Shown here: piece by piece, positions 9,224 through 17,902 of the stretch
How the letters are laid out: the number at the start of each line of letters is the position of its first letter
Numbering within the stretch: position 1 is the first letter of the stretch
Assembly: GCF_018614615.1 (NCBI RefSeq)
Contig: NZ_JAGGOK010000012.1
Coordinates: forward strand, 157,056-221,055
DNA: 64,000 nt
DNA from: Streptomyces sp. ISL-100
GTDB taxonomy: Bacteria > Actinomycetota > Actinomycetes > Streptomycetales > Streptomycetaceae
Direction: 5' to 3'
The notes under the pieces: model-generated
Seen by the model: only the letters and a program-made list of their open reading frames with translations
Databases searched by the model: none
Told to the model about the DNA's origin: nothing
Program-made: the position numbers and the translations under genes

Positions 9224-9514
9224 GTGTCCGCACGCCGACCGCTGCTGACCGCCACCGCTGCGGGCACACTGCTGTGTGCTCTGTGGTTCGTCCCGTCCGC
9301 CAACGCGACGGCCGAGAAGGAGGCGAAGCCTCAGCCCGCGACGCAGCCACAGTCGCAGCTGCCGCCCGCGAAGAGCGCCCCGCAGGATCTCGCGCTCGCC
9401 GACACGGGCAGCGTGGACACGACCCCGTACCTGATCGGCGGCACGACCTTCCTGACCCTGGGCGCCGGTTTCATGGCGTACTCGATGCGAAGGGCCGCAC
9501 GCCAGATCATCTGA
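9224..9514 (+). CDS. Small LAXTG-type cell-wall anchored protein
   Basis: A 96-residue secreted protein. It begins with a signal peptide (residues 1-29, ending SANATA), followed by a Pro/Gln/Lys-rich spacer. It ends with a sorting signal: LADTG at about 59-63, a hydrophobic segment (YLIGGTTFLTLGAGFMAY) and a basic tail RRAARQII. LAXTG is the motif used by class E sortases of Streptomyces, which would cut after Thr and attach the protein to peptidoglycan. With only about 30 residues of mature protein before the motif, it is one of the shorter substrates. GTG at 9224 has GGGGG 9 nt upstream. No sortase gene is nearby. Confidence 0.78.
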   Translation: MSARRPLLTATAAGTLLCALWFVPSANATAEKEAKPQPATQPQSQLPPAKSAPQDLALADTGSVDTTPYLIGGTTFLTLGAGFMAYSMRRAARQII

Positions 9515-9526
9515 CGCACGGCCCTT
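9490..9526. terminator. Hairpin between convergent genes
   Basis: AAGGGCCG at 9490-9497 pairs with CGGCCCTT at 9519-9526. It overlaps the last codons of the small surface protein gene and lies next to the hutH stop codon. It could serve as terminator for either direction. Modest stem, long loop. Confidence 0.4.
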
Positions 9527-9536
9527 GGGATTGCGA

Positions 9537-11081
9537 CTACGCGAGCGGCCCGGTCACCGGCTCGACGGCCTCGACGAGCCTGCCTGCCCGTACGAAGGCA
9601 TCGGCGGCGGCGAGGTCCGGCGCGAGGTAGCGGTCGGGACCGGGACCCTCGACTCCCGCTTCCCGCACGGCCTTGATGACGGCCTGCGAGGCGGGTGCGG
9701 GCGTGAGCCCCTCGCGCAGCTCGATGCCGCGCGTGGCGGCGTACAGCTCGACGGCGACGATCCGGGTGAGGTTGTCGATGGTGGTGCGGAGCTTGCGCGC
9801 CGCCGACCAGCCCATGGAGACGTGGTCCTCCTGCATGGCGGAGGACGGAATCGAGTCGACGGAGGCGGGCGACGCGAGCCGCTTCATCTCGCTGACCAGG
9901 GCGGCCTGCGTGTACTGGGCGATCATCAGGCCCGAGTCGACGCCGGCGTCGTCGGCGAGGAAGGGCGGCAGCCCGTGCGACCGGTTCTTGTCGAGGAGCC
10001 GGTCGGTGCGGCGCTCACAGATGGAGCCGAGGTCTGCGGCGGCGATGGCGAGGAAGTCGAGTACGTACGCGACGGGCGCCCCGTGGAAGTTGCCGTTGGA
10101 CTCGACGCGGCCGTCGGGCAGGACGACGGGGTTGTCGACGGCGGAGGCGAGCTCCCGCTCGGCGACGGTCAGCGCGTACGCGATGGTGTCGCGCCCGGCG
10201 CCGGCGACCTGCGGGGCGCAGCGCACGGAGTAGGCGTCCTGGACGCGCGGGGCGTCGTCCTGGTGATGTCCGGTGAGGCCGGAGCCGGCAAGGACGCGGA
10301 GCATGTTGTCGGCCGATTCACCCTGGCCGGGGTGCGGGCGTATGGCGTGCAGGTCGGGGGCGAGGACCTTGTCGGTGCCGAGGAGGCCTTCGAGGCTGAG
10401 GGCGGCGGTGATGTCGGCGGAGGTGTAGAGCCGCTTGAGGTCACCGATGGCCATGATCAGCATGCCGAGCATGCCGTCGGTGCCGTTGAGGAGGGCCAGG
10501 CCTTCCTTCTCGCGCAGCTCGACGGGGACAATGCCGTGCGCGGCGAGCAGCTCGCCGGCGGGCCGGACGACTCCGTCGGGGCCTTCCGCGTCCCCTTCAC
10601 CCATCAGCGCGAGGGCGCAGTGGCTGAGGGGAGCGAGGTCGCCGGAGCAGCCGAGCGAGCCGTACTCGTGGACGACGGGCGTGATCCCGGCGTTGAGCAG
10701 GTCCGCCATGGTCTGGGCGACGTGCGGGCGTACGCCGGTGTGGCCGGAGGCGAGGGTCTTGAGCCGCAGGAACATCAGGGCGCGTACGACTTCGCGCTCG
10801 ACGTGCGGGCCCATGCCGGCGGCGTGCGACCGGACGATGTTGCGCTGCAACTGGGCGCGCAGGTCCTGGCTGATGTGCCGGGAGGCGAGGGCGCCGAATC
10901 CGGTCGAGACACCGTAGACGGGCTCGGGCTTGGCAGCGAGCGCGTCCACGATCTCGCGGGAGGCGGCGAGCGCGGCGACTGCCTCGCCGGAGAGCTCGAC
11001 CCTGGCGTTGTCCCGGGCGACGGCGATGACGTCCGCTGCGGTCGTCCCGGACGTCCCCAGCACCACTGTGTGCATATCCAT
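9537..11081 (-). CDS. hutH: Histidine ammonia-lyase
   Basis: A 514-residue cytoplasmic enzyme that converts L-histidine to urocanate and ammonia, the first step of histidine use. The electrophilic MIO cofactor forms from the tripeptide at 145-147, here CSG in GSLGCSGDLAPLSH rather than the common ASG. The YGVSTGFG motif near residues 56-63 and the length agree with the family. ATG at 11081 is chosen; a TAGGGT box on the minus strand lies just upstream, within an inverted repeat. No other hut genes adjoin, which is normal in Streptomyces, where the pathway genes are dispersed. Confidence 0.95.
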   Translation of the reverse strand: MDMHTVVLGTSGTTAADVIAVARDNARVELSGEAVAALAASREIVDALAAKPEPVYGVSTGFGALASRHISQDLRAQLQRNIVRSHAAGMGPHVEREVVRALMFLRLKTLASGHTGVRPHVAQTMADLLNAGITPVVHEYGSLGCSGDLAPLSHCALALMGEGDAEGPDGVVRPAGELLAAHGIVPVELREKEGLALLNGTDGMLGMLIMAIGDLKRLYTSADITAALSLEGLLGTDKVLAPDLHAIRPHPGQGESADNMLRVLAGSGLTGHHQDDAPRVQDAYSVRCAPQVAGAGRDTIAYALTVAERELASAVDNPVVLPDGRVESNGNFHGAPVAYVLDFLAIAAADLGSICERRTDRLLDKNRSHGLPPFLADDAGVDSGLMIAQYTQAALVSEMKRLASPASVDSIPSSAMQEDHVSMGWSAARKLRTTIDNLTRIVAVELYAATRGIELREGLTPAPASQAVIKAVREAGVEGPGPDRYLAPDLAAADAFVRAGRLVEAVEPVTGPLA

Positions 11082-11104
11082 ATTCAGAACCCTACGGACT
11101 GAAT
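11082..11104. promoter_or_regulatory. Inverted repeat over the hutH promoter
   Basis: ATTCAG at 11082-11087 and CTGAAT at 11099-11104 are perfect inverted halves separated by 11 bp. The minus-strand -10-like box TAGGGT sits in the spacer, and hutH begins at 11081. The position suits a repressor site for histidine induction. No consensus is known to me for a matching regulator. Confidence 0.5.
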
Positions 11105-11252
11105 CCATCTCTGTCACTAGTGGATGCGGGTGGTACCCCTTACACCTGCCTGCGGCACTGTTCCGACGCGGGACGGGCTCCAATGGAGCCCCAAGCGCCG
11201 CAGACACCCGCCGCAGCACCCGCAGCAGCCGCCACCCGCACCCGCACCCCCC

Positions 11253-12440
11253 TCACCCCCCGTCCGCCCCAGGGTCCCGCCCCCGGAAAGCCCGCCGGTC
11301 GTGCGCCGCAGGCGGCGGCGCGTCCGCGAGCCGGACCACCGCTCCGTCCCGCCCCGCCACCACCGGCTTCAAAGAGCGCGCCGCCTTCGCCCGGTACTGC
11401 GCCGCGTCGGCCAGCCGGAAGAGCCGGCGCGCGGTACGGACCGGCCCGATCGGATCACCTGTCGAAGCGACTCCGCACGCGACGCCCTCTCCCAGGTCCA
11501 TTTCACCCGCCCGTACGCACAGATCCTCGGCCACCTTCACCACCGCGTCCGACGACGGCCCGACCGCGAGCAGGCAGAACTCATCTCCCCCGAGCCGCGC
11601 CGCCAGCGCCCCCGGCAGCATCGCGCCGCACACGGACAACACTGAGCCGAAACGTTCTAGCAGCCGGTCGCCCACCGCATGGCCGAGCGAGTCGTTCACC
11701 CGCTTCAGCCCGTTCAGGTCGCAGACCACAAGGCTGACGACCGTCCCCGACTCCCGGTGCCGCTCCACCGCCTCGTCGAGCCCCATGTCGACGGCCCGCC
11801 GGTTCGCCAGCCCCGTCAGCGGATCCGTGAAAGCGAGCTTGCGGACCTCCTCCAGCAATTCCGTCTGGGCGATACCGGCCGCCACCACCGACGCCAGCAC
11901 CGTGGCGAAGTCCGCGTCGGACCGGTCGAAGACCGGCGCCCCGGCCGGCCGCGCCACATACAGCTCCCCCCACGCCTGCCCCCGCAGCACGATCGGCGCG
12001 ACCACGCAGGACCCGCGCCCGCGCCGCCGCAGCGCCGCCACCCGCTGATGGCAGTAACCGGCGGCGGACGCATCGGCGGAAGCACCGATGGACGCACTCG
12101 CGGCCCCACCGGCGACCCCCTCCGCCGTCTCGACCCACGCGTTCGGCTCGCCCCCGCCCGCCCACTCCTCGTGCAGGAACTCCGCGATCTCCGGAAACTG
12201 ATGTACGGGATAGGTCTCGCCCTCGGGGAACTCCTCCTCCCCCGCCGCGCGCTCCCCCACGTTCACCAGCACCCGCAGCTGCCCCAGCTCGCGTTCCCAC
12301 ACCGAAACCGCCGCGAAGCTGCCCCCCAGCGCCTGCTTCGCCCCCAGAGCGGCCGCGCGCCAGGACTCACGCGGGGTGTGCGCCGCCGCCATCTCCTGCG
12401 CCAGCGTCACCACGGCCCGCAGCCGCGCATCCTCAGCCAT
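11253..12440 (-). CDS. GAF-GGDEF diguanylate cyclase
   Basis: A 395-residue protein. Residues about 10-200 form a GAF-type sensor domain. Residues about 205-360 form a GGDEF domain beginning AFTDPLTGLANRR, with an intact active motif RLGGDEF, so synthesis of cyclic di-GMP from GTP is expected. I see no RxxD inhibitory site five residues before the motif, so product inhibition may be absent. No membrane segments. In Streptomyces cyclic di-GMP controls the switch to sporulation through BldD. From memory S. coelicolor has a GGDEF protein (SCO4931) next to hutH. The 171 bp to hutH (11082-11252) contain only the hutH promoter region and C-rich sequence. Confidence 0.88.
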   Translation of the reverse strand: MAEDARLRAVVTLAQEMAAAHTPRESWRAAALGAKQALGGSFAAVSVWERELGQLRVLVNVGERAAGEEEFPEGETYPVHQFPEIAEFLHEEWAGGGEPNAWVETAEGVAGGAASASIGASADASAAGYCHQRVAALRRRGRGSCVVAPIVLRGQAWGELYVARPAGAPVFDRSDADFATVLASVVAAGIAQTELLEEVRKLAFTDPLTGLANRRAVDMGLDEAVERHRESGTVVSLVVCDLNGLKRVNDSLGHAVGDRLLERFGSVLSVCGAMLPGALAARLGGDEFCLLAVGPSSDAVVKVAEDLCVRAGEMDLGEGVACGVASTGDPIGPVRTARRLFRLADAAQYRAKAARSLKPVVAGRDGAVVRLADAPPPAAHDRRAFRGRDPGADGG

Positions 12441-12491
12441 CCCCCCAGCTTAGGGAGTTTGCGGAGTTTTGTAGCAATGTGATCCTTCGGC

Positions 12492-13292
12492 CTATTCGCC
12501 CGGCCACTGGGGCGTGCGCTTCTCGTTGAACGCCGCCACACCCTCCGCGCGGTCGCCCGAGAAGGCCACCGACCGCCACGCCGCGTCCTCGACCTCAAGA
12601 CCGGCCCGCAGATCCAGCCCGTGCCCGAGCCGCATCGCCCGCTTCGCGGCCCGCAGCCCCACCGGCGAGTTTCCGGCGATCCGGGCAGCCAGCGCCAGCG
12701 CCTGTTCCCGGTCGTGCCCCTCGGCCACCAGCTGGTCGACCAGCCCCAGCTCGGCCGCCTCCGCCGCCTCCACCCGCCGCGCCGTGAACACCAGCTCCGC
12801 CGCCCGCGCCGCCCCGACCCGCCGGGGCAGCAGCTGCGTACCGCCGCCACCCGGAATGACGCCCACCGACACCTCGGGCAGCCCGACCACCGCCGTGCGG
12901 TCCGCCACGATCAGGTCGCAGGCCAGCGCCAGCTCGAAGCCGCCGCCCAGCGCGAAGCCGTGTACGGCGGCGATCGTCGGCATGGGCAGTTCCAGTACGC
13001 CGGTGTACGCGCCCCGGGCGACCGGCCGCTGACGTACCAGCTCGGCGTCCGTGAACGAATTCCGCTCCTTGAGATCCGCGCCGACGCAGAATGCCCGCTC
13101 ATTGCTGGACGTCACCACCGTCACCCGCACCTGCGGGTCCGCGCCCAGCGAGTCGCACGCCGCCGCGATGGAACGGGCCATGTCCGTGGACACCGCGTTC
13201 ATCGCCTTGGGCCGGTCGAGGACCAGCTCGGCGACGTACCCGTGCCGCTGTACGCCGACGAACTCCCCGAACCGCTGCTGTTCCCCACTCAT
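12492..13292 (-). CDS. Enoyl-CoA hydratase/isomerase family protein
   Basis: A 266-residue crotonase-fold enzyme, likely hydrating 2-enoyl-CoA in fatty-acid or branched-chain breakdown. The oxyanion-hole segment AAVHGFALGGGFELALACD (near 103-121) and the active-site segment PEVSVGVIPGGGGTQLLPR (near 133-151) are both typical, with glutamate in the second. ATG at 13292 is preceded by GGGAGGGTGTGCGGC, a clear ribosome binding site, which decides against the GTG at 13301. A perfect palindrome lies 19-30 bp upstream. Exact substrate not predictable. Confidence 0.92.
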   Translation of the reverse strand: MSGEQQRFGEFVGVQRHGYVAELVLDRPKAMNAVSTDMARSIAAACDSLGADPQVRVTVVTSSNERAFCVGADLKERNSFTDAELVRQRPVARGAYTGVLELPMPTIAAVHGFALGGGFELALACDLIVADRTAVVGLPEVSVGVIPGGGGTQLLPRRVGAARAAELVFTARRVEAAEAAELGLVDQLVAEGHDREQALALAARIAGNSPVGLRAAKRAMRLGHGLDLRAGLEVEDAAWRSVAFSGDRAEGVAAFNEKRTPQWPGE

Positions 13293-13310
13293 GCCGCACA
13301 CCCTCCCGGT

Positions 13311-13322
13311 TAACGATCGTTA
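13311..13322. promoter_or_regulatory. 12-bp palindrome upstream of enoyl-CoA hydratase
   Basis: TAACGATCGTTA is a perfect palindrome in an A/T-containing patch between the adenylate cyclase stop codon (13334) and the hydratase start (13292). It resembles TetR-family operators of fatty-acid genes in size and symmetry. The regulator is not identified. Confidence 0.5.
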
Positions 13323-13333
13323 TCGGGAGGATC

Positions 13334-14929
13334 CTAGGTGGGCCGCCGGGTCAGAAGCCATGGCTCGACCGTGCCGAGCCCGCGTACCGGCCGCTGCCAC
13401 ATCGGCTGGAGCGCGAAGCGGTACGAGGGCGGGGCGACGCCCTCCTTCTCCGCCATCTCCGCCTCGGCCGCCGCCTGCGCCTCGGAGACCGGCGCGTCAC
13501 CGGTCCGCGACAGCTCCTCGGCGAGCGCCCCGTCCACCAGGAGCGCGTCCTTCGGCGCTATCGACGTGAGCCTGCTGGCCAGGTTCACGGTCGTACCGAA
13601 GACATCGCCCATGCGTGTGGTGACCGTGCCGAAGGCGATGCCCACGCGCAGGGCCGGCATCGTCTGGTCCGCGGCCATGGTCTCGATGAGCCGCAGCGCG
13701 ATCTCCGCCGCCGTGCCCGCGTCGTCGGCCGCGTAGAGGACTTCGTCGCCGAGGGTCTTGATGAGCCGGCCACCGTGAGCCGCGACAAGGTCCGCGCAGG
13801 TCGTCTCGAACGCCTCGACCAGCTCGCCCAGCTCCTCCTCCTCCAGGCGCCGCGTCAGCCGCGTGAACCCGACCAGATCCGCGAAGCCGACCGCGAGCCG
13901 CCGGTCGACCATTTCCTCGTCGTCGGCGGCCTGGACGACCCGGCCGGTCGCGGCGGCGAGCTGGCGCCGCCAGACGTAACGCAGGAATTCCTCCAGCTCG
14001 GGGAGGAGCAGCTCGACGAGCGGATACGTGACTTCGGTACGGGTCATGCCGGGCTCGGGCGGCTCGGTCAGACCCTCCAGGAAGGAATCGATCTGCCATT
14101 CCGCCAGCCGGGCGGTGGTCTGCCCGGTGGACCGGGCGACCTGCACCGCCATCGGCTCGCTGAGCAGCCCGGCCTCGACGAGACCCGCGAGCCGCCGCAG
14201 GGCGAGGACGTCGGCCTCGGTCAGGGCCTTGGCCTGCCCGATGTCGGCAAAGCCCATGGCCCGCCAGAACCGGGAGGCGAGGTCCATGGAGACCCCGGCT
14301 GTACGGGCGGCCTGAAAGGCGGTGTAGCGGCGCTCGGCGCCGAGGATCAGCTGTTCGAGGCGGATGGCGAGCGGATCGTCGGTGGGCTCGGCGGTGTGGT
14401 CCACGGCGTGGTGGGGGGTGGGGTACGGCGACGGCTCCACGGCTGCCGGCACCCCGCTCTCGCTCCCGTCCGCCCGGAGGACCCCGCGCCCGGGGCCGGT
14501 TCCGGTCCTGGAACCGGATGAAGCGGGCGGACCGGAGCGTGAGGCCTCGCCGGAGGGCTCCCCGGAACCCGAACCGGAGCGCGAACCAGAACCCGGAGCG
14601 GAGCCCGTGCCGGAACCGCCCACGGCCTCGCGCGAGCCCTCACGCCCGGACCGCTCGCCGGGCCCGGAGTACGGCCTCGCGACCGCGCCGGGGCCGGTCT
14701 CGTGCTCGGTCTCGTGCTCGGTCTCGTTTTCGCTCTCGTGGGGGCCTTCCCCGGCGGCGGACGGGTCCGCGCCGCGGCCCGACGGGGCTGCCGCACCCAC
14801 AGAGGACTCCTCACCCGCACCGGAACCGGACGGTGCGGCCGCACCCGGCTCCGGGCTCGCACCCGGCTCCGGGCTCGTACCCGGGTCCGGCCGCGCACCC
14901 GCAGAGGACCCCGCGTCGTCGACGGTCAC
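13334..14929 (-). CDS. cya: Class III adenylate cyclase
   Basis: A 531-residue protein making cAMP from ATP. Residues 1-180 are low-complexity Pro/Ser/Gly/Glu with repeated PEPGAS units. Residues about 190-310 form a regulatory helical domain (DPLAIRLEQLILGAERRYT onward). The catalytic domain runs from about 350 to 500, with FADLVGFTRLT (first metal Asp), LIKTLGDEVLY (second metal Asp), VGIAFGTVTTRMGDVFGTTVNLASRL and the transition-state Arg. GTG at 14929 follows AGGAGG with 6 nt spacing, so the long N-terminal tail is translated. In S. coelicolor Cya produces the cAMP needed for germination and development. The tail is unusually long compared with the form I recall. Confidence 0.9.
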   Translation of the reverse strand: MTVDDAGSSAGARPDPGTSPEPGASPEPGAAAPSGSGAGEESSVGAAAPSGRGADPSAAGEGPHESENETEHETEHETGPGAVARPYSGPGERSGREGSREAVGGSGTGSAPGSGSRSGSGSGEPSGEASRSGPPASSGSRTGTGPGRGVLRADGSESGVPAAVEPSPYPTPHHAVDHTAEPTDDPLAIRLEQLILGAERRYTAFQAARTAGVSMDLASRFWRAMGFADIGQAKALTEADVLALRRLAGLVEAGLLSEPMAVQVARSTGQTTARLAEWQIDSFLEGLTEPPEPGMTRTEVTYPLVELLLPELEEFLRYVWRRQLAAATGRVVQAADDEEMVDRRLAVGFADLVGFTRLTRRLEEEELGELVEAFETTCADLVAAHGGRLIKTLGDEVLYAADDAGTAAEIALRLIETMAADQTMPALRVGIAFGTVTTRMGDVFGTTVNLASRLTSIAPKDALLVDGALAEELSRTGDAPVSEAQAAAEAEMAEKEGVAPPSYRFALQPMWQRPVRGLGTVEPWLLTRRPT

Positions 14930-15035
14930 CTACCGCCTCCTGCCCGTTCCCTGCGCACTGCCCTGTGTCCTGCCGATCGTCTGTCGCACAGATCCGTCGC
15001 GGATCGCCTCAACGATACGGCAGGTGTGCCCTAGC

Positions 15036-15917
15036 TCACTCCCCCGTTCCGCGCGTCTGCTCTGTACTCGCCCCCGGCCTGAGGTGTACGACGTCACCTG
15101 CTCCCACCGGCTGCTGAACCCCCTCGGCCGTCGCCAGGACCAGCCTCCCGTGGCCGTCGATGGCCACCGCCTCGCCGGTCACCGACCGGCCGCCGGGCAG
15201 CTCGGCCCGTACCGTACGGCCGAGCGTCGCGCAGCCCGCCGCGTACGCCTCCTGGAGGCGGCAGGCCGCCGGATCGCCCCCGGCCGCCCGCCAGTCGCCG
15301 TACCACTGACCGAGCGAACGCAGCACCGACCGCAGCAGCGGATCGCGGTCCGTCGAGACCGCTCCCGCGAGGGCGAGCGACCCGGCGCCGGGGATCGGCA
15401 GTTCCTTCTCGGTCAGGGTGACGTTGATGCCGATTCCCACCACGACGCCGTCCGCAGCCCGCTCGGCGAGGATGCCGCCGGCCTTGCGTTCCTCGCCACC
15501 GACGGTCACCAGGAGGTCGTTGGGCCACTTGAGCGCCGTATCGACGCCGGCGGACTTGGACAGCGCGCCGGCCACCGAGACGCCGACGAGCAGCGGCAGC
15601 CAGCCCCACTTCTCGACCGGCACCTCGGTAGGCTTCAGCAGTACGGAGAAGAAGAGCCCGGAGCGTGCGGGCGCCGACCAGCGCCGGTCGAGGCGCCCGC
15701 GGCCCTCCGTCTGCTCCTCGGCGACGAGCACTGCGCCTTCGGGCAGGTCTTCGGCCCGCCCGACGAGGTCGGTATTGGTGGAGCCGATGGAGGGGACGAC
15801 GTCCAGGGACGTCCACAGGCCGCCCGGTCGCACCAGTGCGCGGCGCAGCGCCACGGCGCTGAGCGGCGGCCGGTCGAGGTCGGACCAGCGGTGGTCTGAA
15901 GCATCGGGAGGCGTCAT
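15036..15917 (-). CDS. birA: Biotin-[acetyl-CoA carboxylase] ligase (class I BirA)
   Basis: A 293-residue enzyme that activates biotin with ATP and transfers it to the carboxyl-carrier lysine of acyl-CoA carboxylase. SIGSTNTDL, the biotin/AMP loop [10 protein letters not shown] and LKWPNDLLV are all present, and a C-terminal SH3-like domain ends the protein. It has no N-terminal DNA-binding domain, so it is not a repressor. ATG at 15917 is chosen; no strong ribosome binding site is visible. It is divergent from pccB, and its target is the biotin domain of AccA2 encoded at 22884. Confidence 0.93.
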   Translation of the reverse strand: MTPPDASDHRWSDLDRPPLSAVALRRALVRPGGLWTSLDVVPSIGSTNTDLVGRAEDLPEGAVLVAEEQTEGRGRLDRRWSAPARSGLFFSVLLKPTEVPVEKWGWLPLLVGVSVAGALSKSAGVDTALKWPNDLLVTVGGEERKAGGILAERAADGVVVGIGINVTLTEKELPIPGAGSLALAGAVSTDRDPLLRSVLRSLGQWYGDWRAAGGDPAACRLQEAYAAGCATLGRTVRAELPGGRSVTGEAVAIDGHGRLVLATAEGVQQPVGAGDVVHLRPGASTEQTRGTGE

Positions 15918-16023
15918 GCAACCCAGCGTAGGTGTGGCAAACGACGCACTGCCGAGCGGCACACGCGCCGCTACGCTACGTGCCAGTAGCCGTCCGCTGA
16001 CCAGGCAGGGAGCCGCAACCCCG

Positions 16024-17628
16024 ATGTCCGAGCCCGAGACTGCCAACTCCGATGCACACAGTCACACCACCGCGGGCAAGATCGCGGATTTGCAGCGCCG
16101 TATTGACGAAGCAACGCACGCCGGCTCCGAGCGCGCGGTCGAGAAGCAGCACGCCAAGGGCAAGCTGACGGCCCGTGAGCGGATCGGCCTGCTCATGGAC
16201 GAGGGCTCGTTCGTCGAGCTCGACGAATTCGCCCGGCACCGCTCGACGAACTTCGGCATCGACAAGAACCGCCCGTACGGCGACGGAGTCGTCACCGGCT
16301 ACGGCACGGTCGACGGACGCCCAGTCTGCGTGTACTCGCAGGACTTCACCATCTTCGGCGGGTCGCTGGGCGAGGTCTACGGCGAGAAGATCGTCAAGGT
16401 CATGGACTTCGCGCTGAAGACCGGCTGCCCGGTCGTCGGCATCAACGACGGCGGCGGCGCGCGCATCCAGGAGGGTGTCGTCGCGCTCGGCCTGTTCGCG
16501 GAGATCTTCCGCCGCAACGTGCACGCCTCGGGCGTCGTACCGCAGATTTCCCTCATCGTCGGCCCGTGCGCGGGCGGCGCGGTCTACTCGCCCGCGATCA
16601 CCGACTTCACGGTGATGGTCGACCAGACCTCGCACATGTTCATCACCGGCCCGGACGTCATCAAGACGGTCACGGGTGAGGACGTCGGCTTCGAGGAGCT
16701 CGGCGGCGCGCGCACGCACAACACCACGTCGGGTGTCGCGCACCACATGGCGGGCGACGAGAAGGACGCGATCGACTACGTGAAGTCGCTCCTGTCGTAC
16801 CTCCCTTCGAACAATCTCAGCGAGCCGCCGGCCTTCCCGGAGGAGGCGGACCTGGACGTGTCGGACGAGGACCGCGAGCTCGACACCCTCATCCCGGACA
16901 GCGCGAACCAGCCGTACGACATGCACACGGCCATCGAGCACGTGCTGGACGACGGCGAGTTCCTGGAGACGCAGGCGCTCTTCGCGCCGAACGTCGTCAC
17001 CGGCTTCGGGCGGGTCGAGGGCCACCCGGTGGGCATCGTCGCCAACCAGCCGATGCAGTTCGCGGGCTGCCTGGACATCAACGCCTCGGAGAAGGCCGCG
17101 CGCTTCGTCCGCACCTGTGACGCCTTCAATGTGCCGGTGCTGACGTTCGTGGACGTGCCGGGCTTCCTGCCTGGCGTGGACCAGGAGTACGGCGGCATCA
17201 TCCGGCGCGGCGCCAAGCTGATCTACGCGTACGCGGAGGCGACGGTCCCGCTGATCACCGTCATCACGCGGAAGGCCTTCGGCGGCGCGTACGACGTCAT
17301 GGGCTCCAAGCACCTGGGCGCGGACCTCAACCTGGCGTGGCCGACCGCGCAGATCGCGGTGATGGGCGCGCAGGGCGCGGTGAACATCCTGCACCGCCGT
17401 ACGATCGCCGCATCCGTCGACGAGGCTGCCGCCGAGGCGACCCGCGCGGAGCTGATCGCCGACTACGAGGACACGCTGCTGAATCCTTACGTCGCCGCCG
17501 AGCGCGGTTACGTGGACGCGGTGATCATGCCGTCGGAGACGCGCCGCCACATCGTGCGCGGGCTGCGTCAGCTGCGTACGAAGCGGGAATCTCTCCCCCC
17601 GAAGAAGCACGGCAACATCCCGCTCTAG
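16024..17628 (+). CDS. pccB: Propionyl-CoA carboxylase beta subunit (carboxyltransferase)
   Basis: A 534-residue carboxyltransferase that moves carboxyl from biotin to propionyl-CoA, giving methylmalonyl-CoA, an extender unit for polyketides and odd-chain metabolism. Crotonase-like N and C domains are present, with [24 protein letters not shown] and [11 protein letters not shown]. The Asp in GGAYD (residue 424) matches Asp422 of S. coelicolor PccB, the residue that separates propionyl- from acetyl-CoA specificity (Ile in AccB). ATG at 16024 has GGGAG 11 nt upstream. The epsilon subunit gene follows 15 bp downstream. Confidence 0.95.
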   Translation: MSEPETANSDAHSHTTAGKIADLQRRIDEATHAGSERAVEKQHAKGKLTARERIGLLMDEGSFVELDEFARHRSTNFGIDKNRPYGDGVVTGYGTVDGRPVCVYSQDFTIFGGSLGEVYGEKIVKVMDFALKTGCPVVGINDGGGARIQEGVVALGLFAEIFRRNVHASGVVPQISLIVGPCAGGAVYSPAITDFTVMVDQTSHMFITGPDVIKTVTGEDVGFEELGGARTHNTTSGVAHHMAGDEKDAIDYVKSLLSYLPSNNLSEPPAFPEEADLDVSDEDRELDTLIPDSANQPYDMHTAIEHVLDDGEFLETQALFAPNVVTGFGRVEGHPVGIVANQPMQFAGCLDINASEKAARFVRTCDAFNVPVLTFVDVPGFLPGVDQEYGGIIRRGAKLIYAYAEATVPLITVITRKAFGGAYDVMGSKHLGADLNLAWPTAQIAVMGAQGAVNILHRRTIAASVDEAAAEATRAELIADYEDTLLNPYVAAERGYVDAVIMPSETRRHIVRGLRQLRTKRESLPPKKHGNIPL

Positions 17629-17643
17629 GAAGGGCCGCTTGCG

Positions 17644-17850
17644 ATGATCAAGGTCATACGGGGCAACCCGACCCCGGAGGAGCTGGCCGCCGCTCTCGCG
17701 GTGGTTCAGGCACGCGCCGCGGCGGCGGCGGGCGCGCCGTCCGGCGTGGAGGAACCGCCGACCGCCTGGTCGGACCCGGCCAGGGTCGCCCGCCACCGGC
17801 TGCCGCAGCCGGGGCCGACGGCGTGGGGCCGGACGTACTGGCCGGGCTGA
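17644..17850 (+). CDS. pccE: Acyl-CoA carboxylase epsilon subunit
   Basis: A 68-residue protein with the family pattern IKVIRGNPTPEELAAALAVV at the start, a Pro/Ala-rich middle and the ending W..P.R..R..LPQPGPTAWGRTYWPG. Epsilon subunits are small actinomycete-specific proteins that bind the beta hexamer and strongly raise carboxylase activity. It sits directly behind pccB, in the same operon, followed by a strong terminator. Confidence 0.92.
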   Translation: MIKVIRGNPTPEELAAALAVVQARAAAAAGAPSGVEEPPTAWSDPARVARHRLPQPGPTAWGRTYWPG

Positions 17851-17866
17851 CCGGCACACAGCTGCT

Positions 17867-17894
17867 CGCCCCGCCGGATCCATCCGGCGGGGCG
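17867..17894. terminator. Bidirectional terminator
   Basis: CGCCCCGCCGGAT at 17867-17879 pairs perfectly with 17882-17894, leaving a two-base loop. It lies between pccE (ending 17850, plus strand) and the SGNH hydrolase gene (ending 17903, minus strand) and can serve both. Confidence 0.85.
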
Positions 17895-17902
17895 AAGTGC
17901 TG

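Noticed and set aside
15976..17883. 635-residue open frame opposite pccB and pccE
   Set aside because: The plus strand encodes clear carboxylase subunits; the minus frame has no recognisable protein features.
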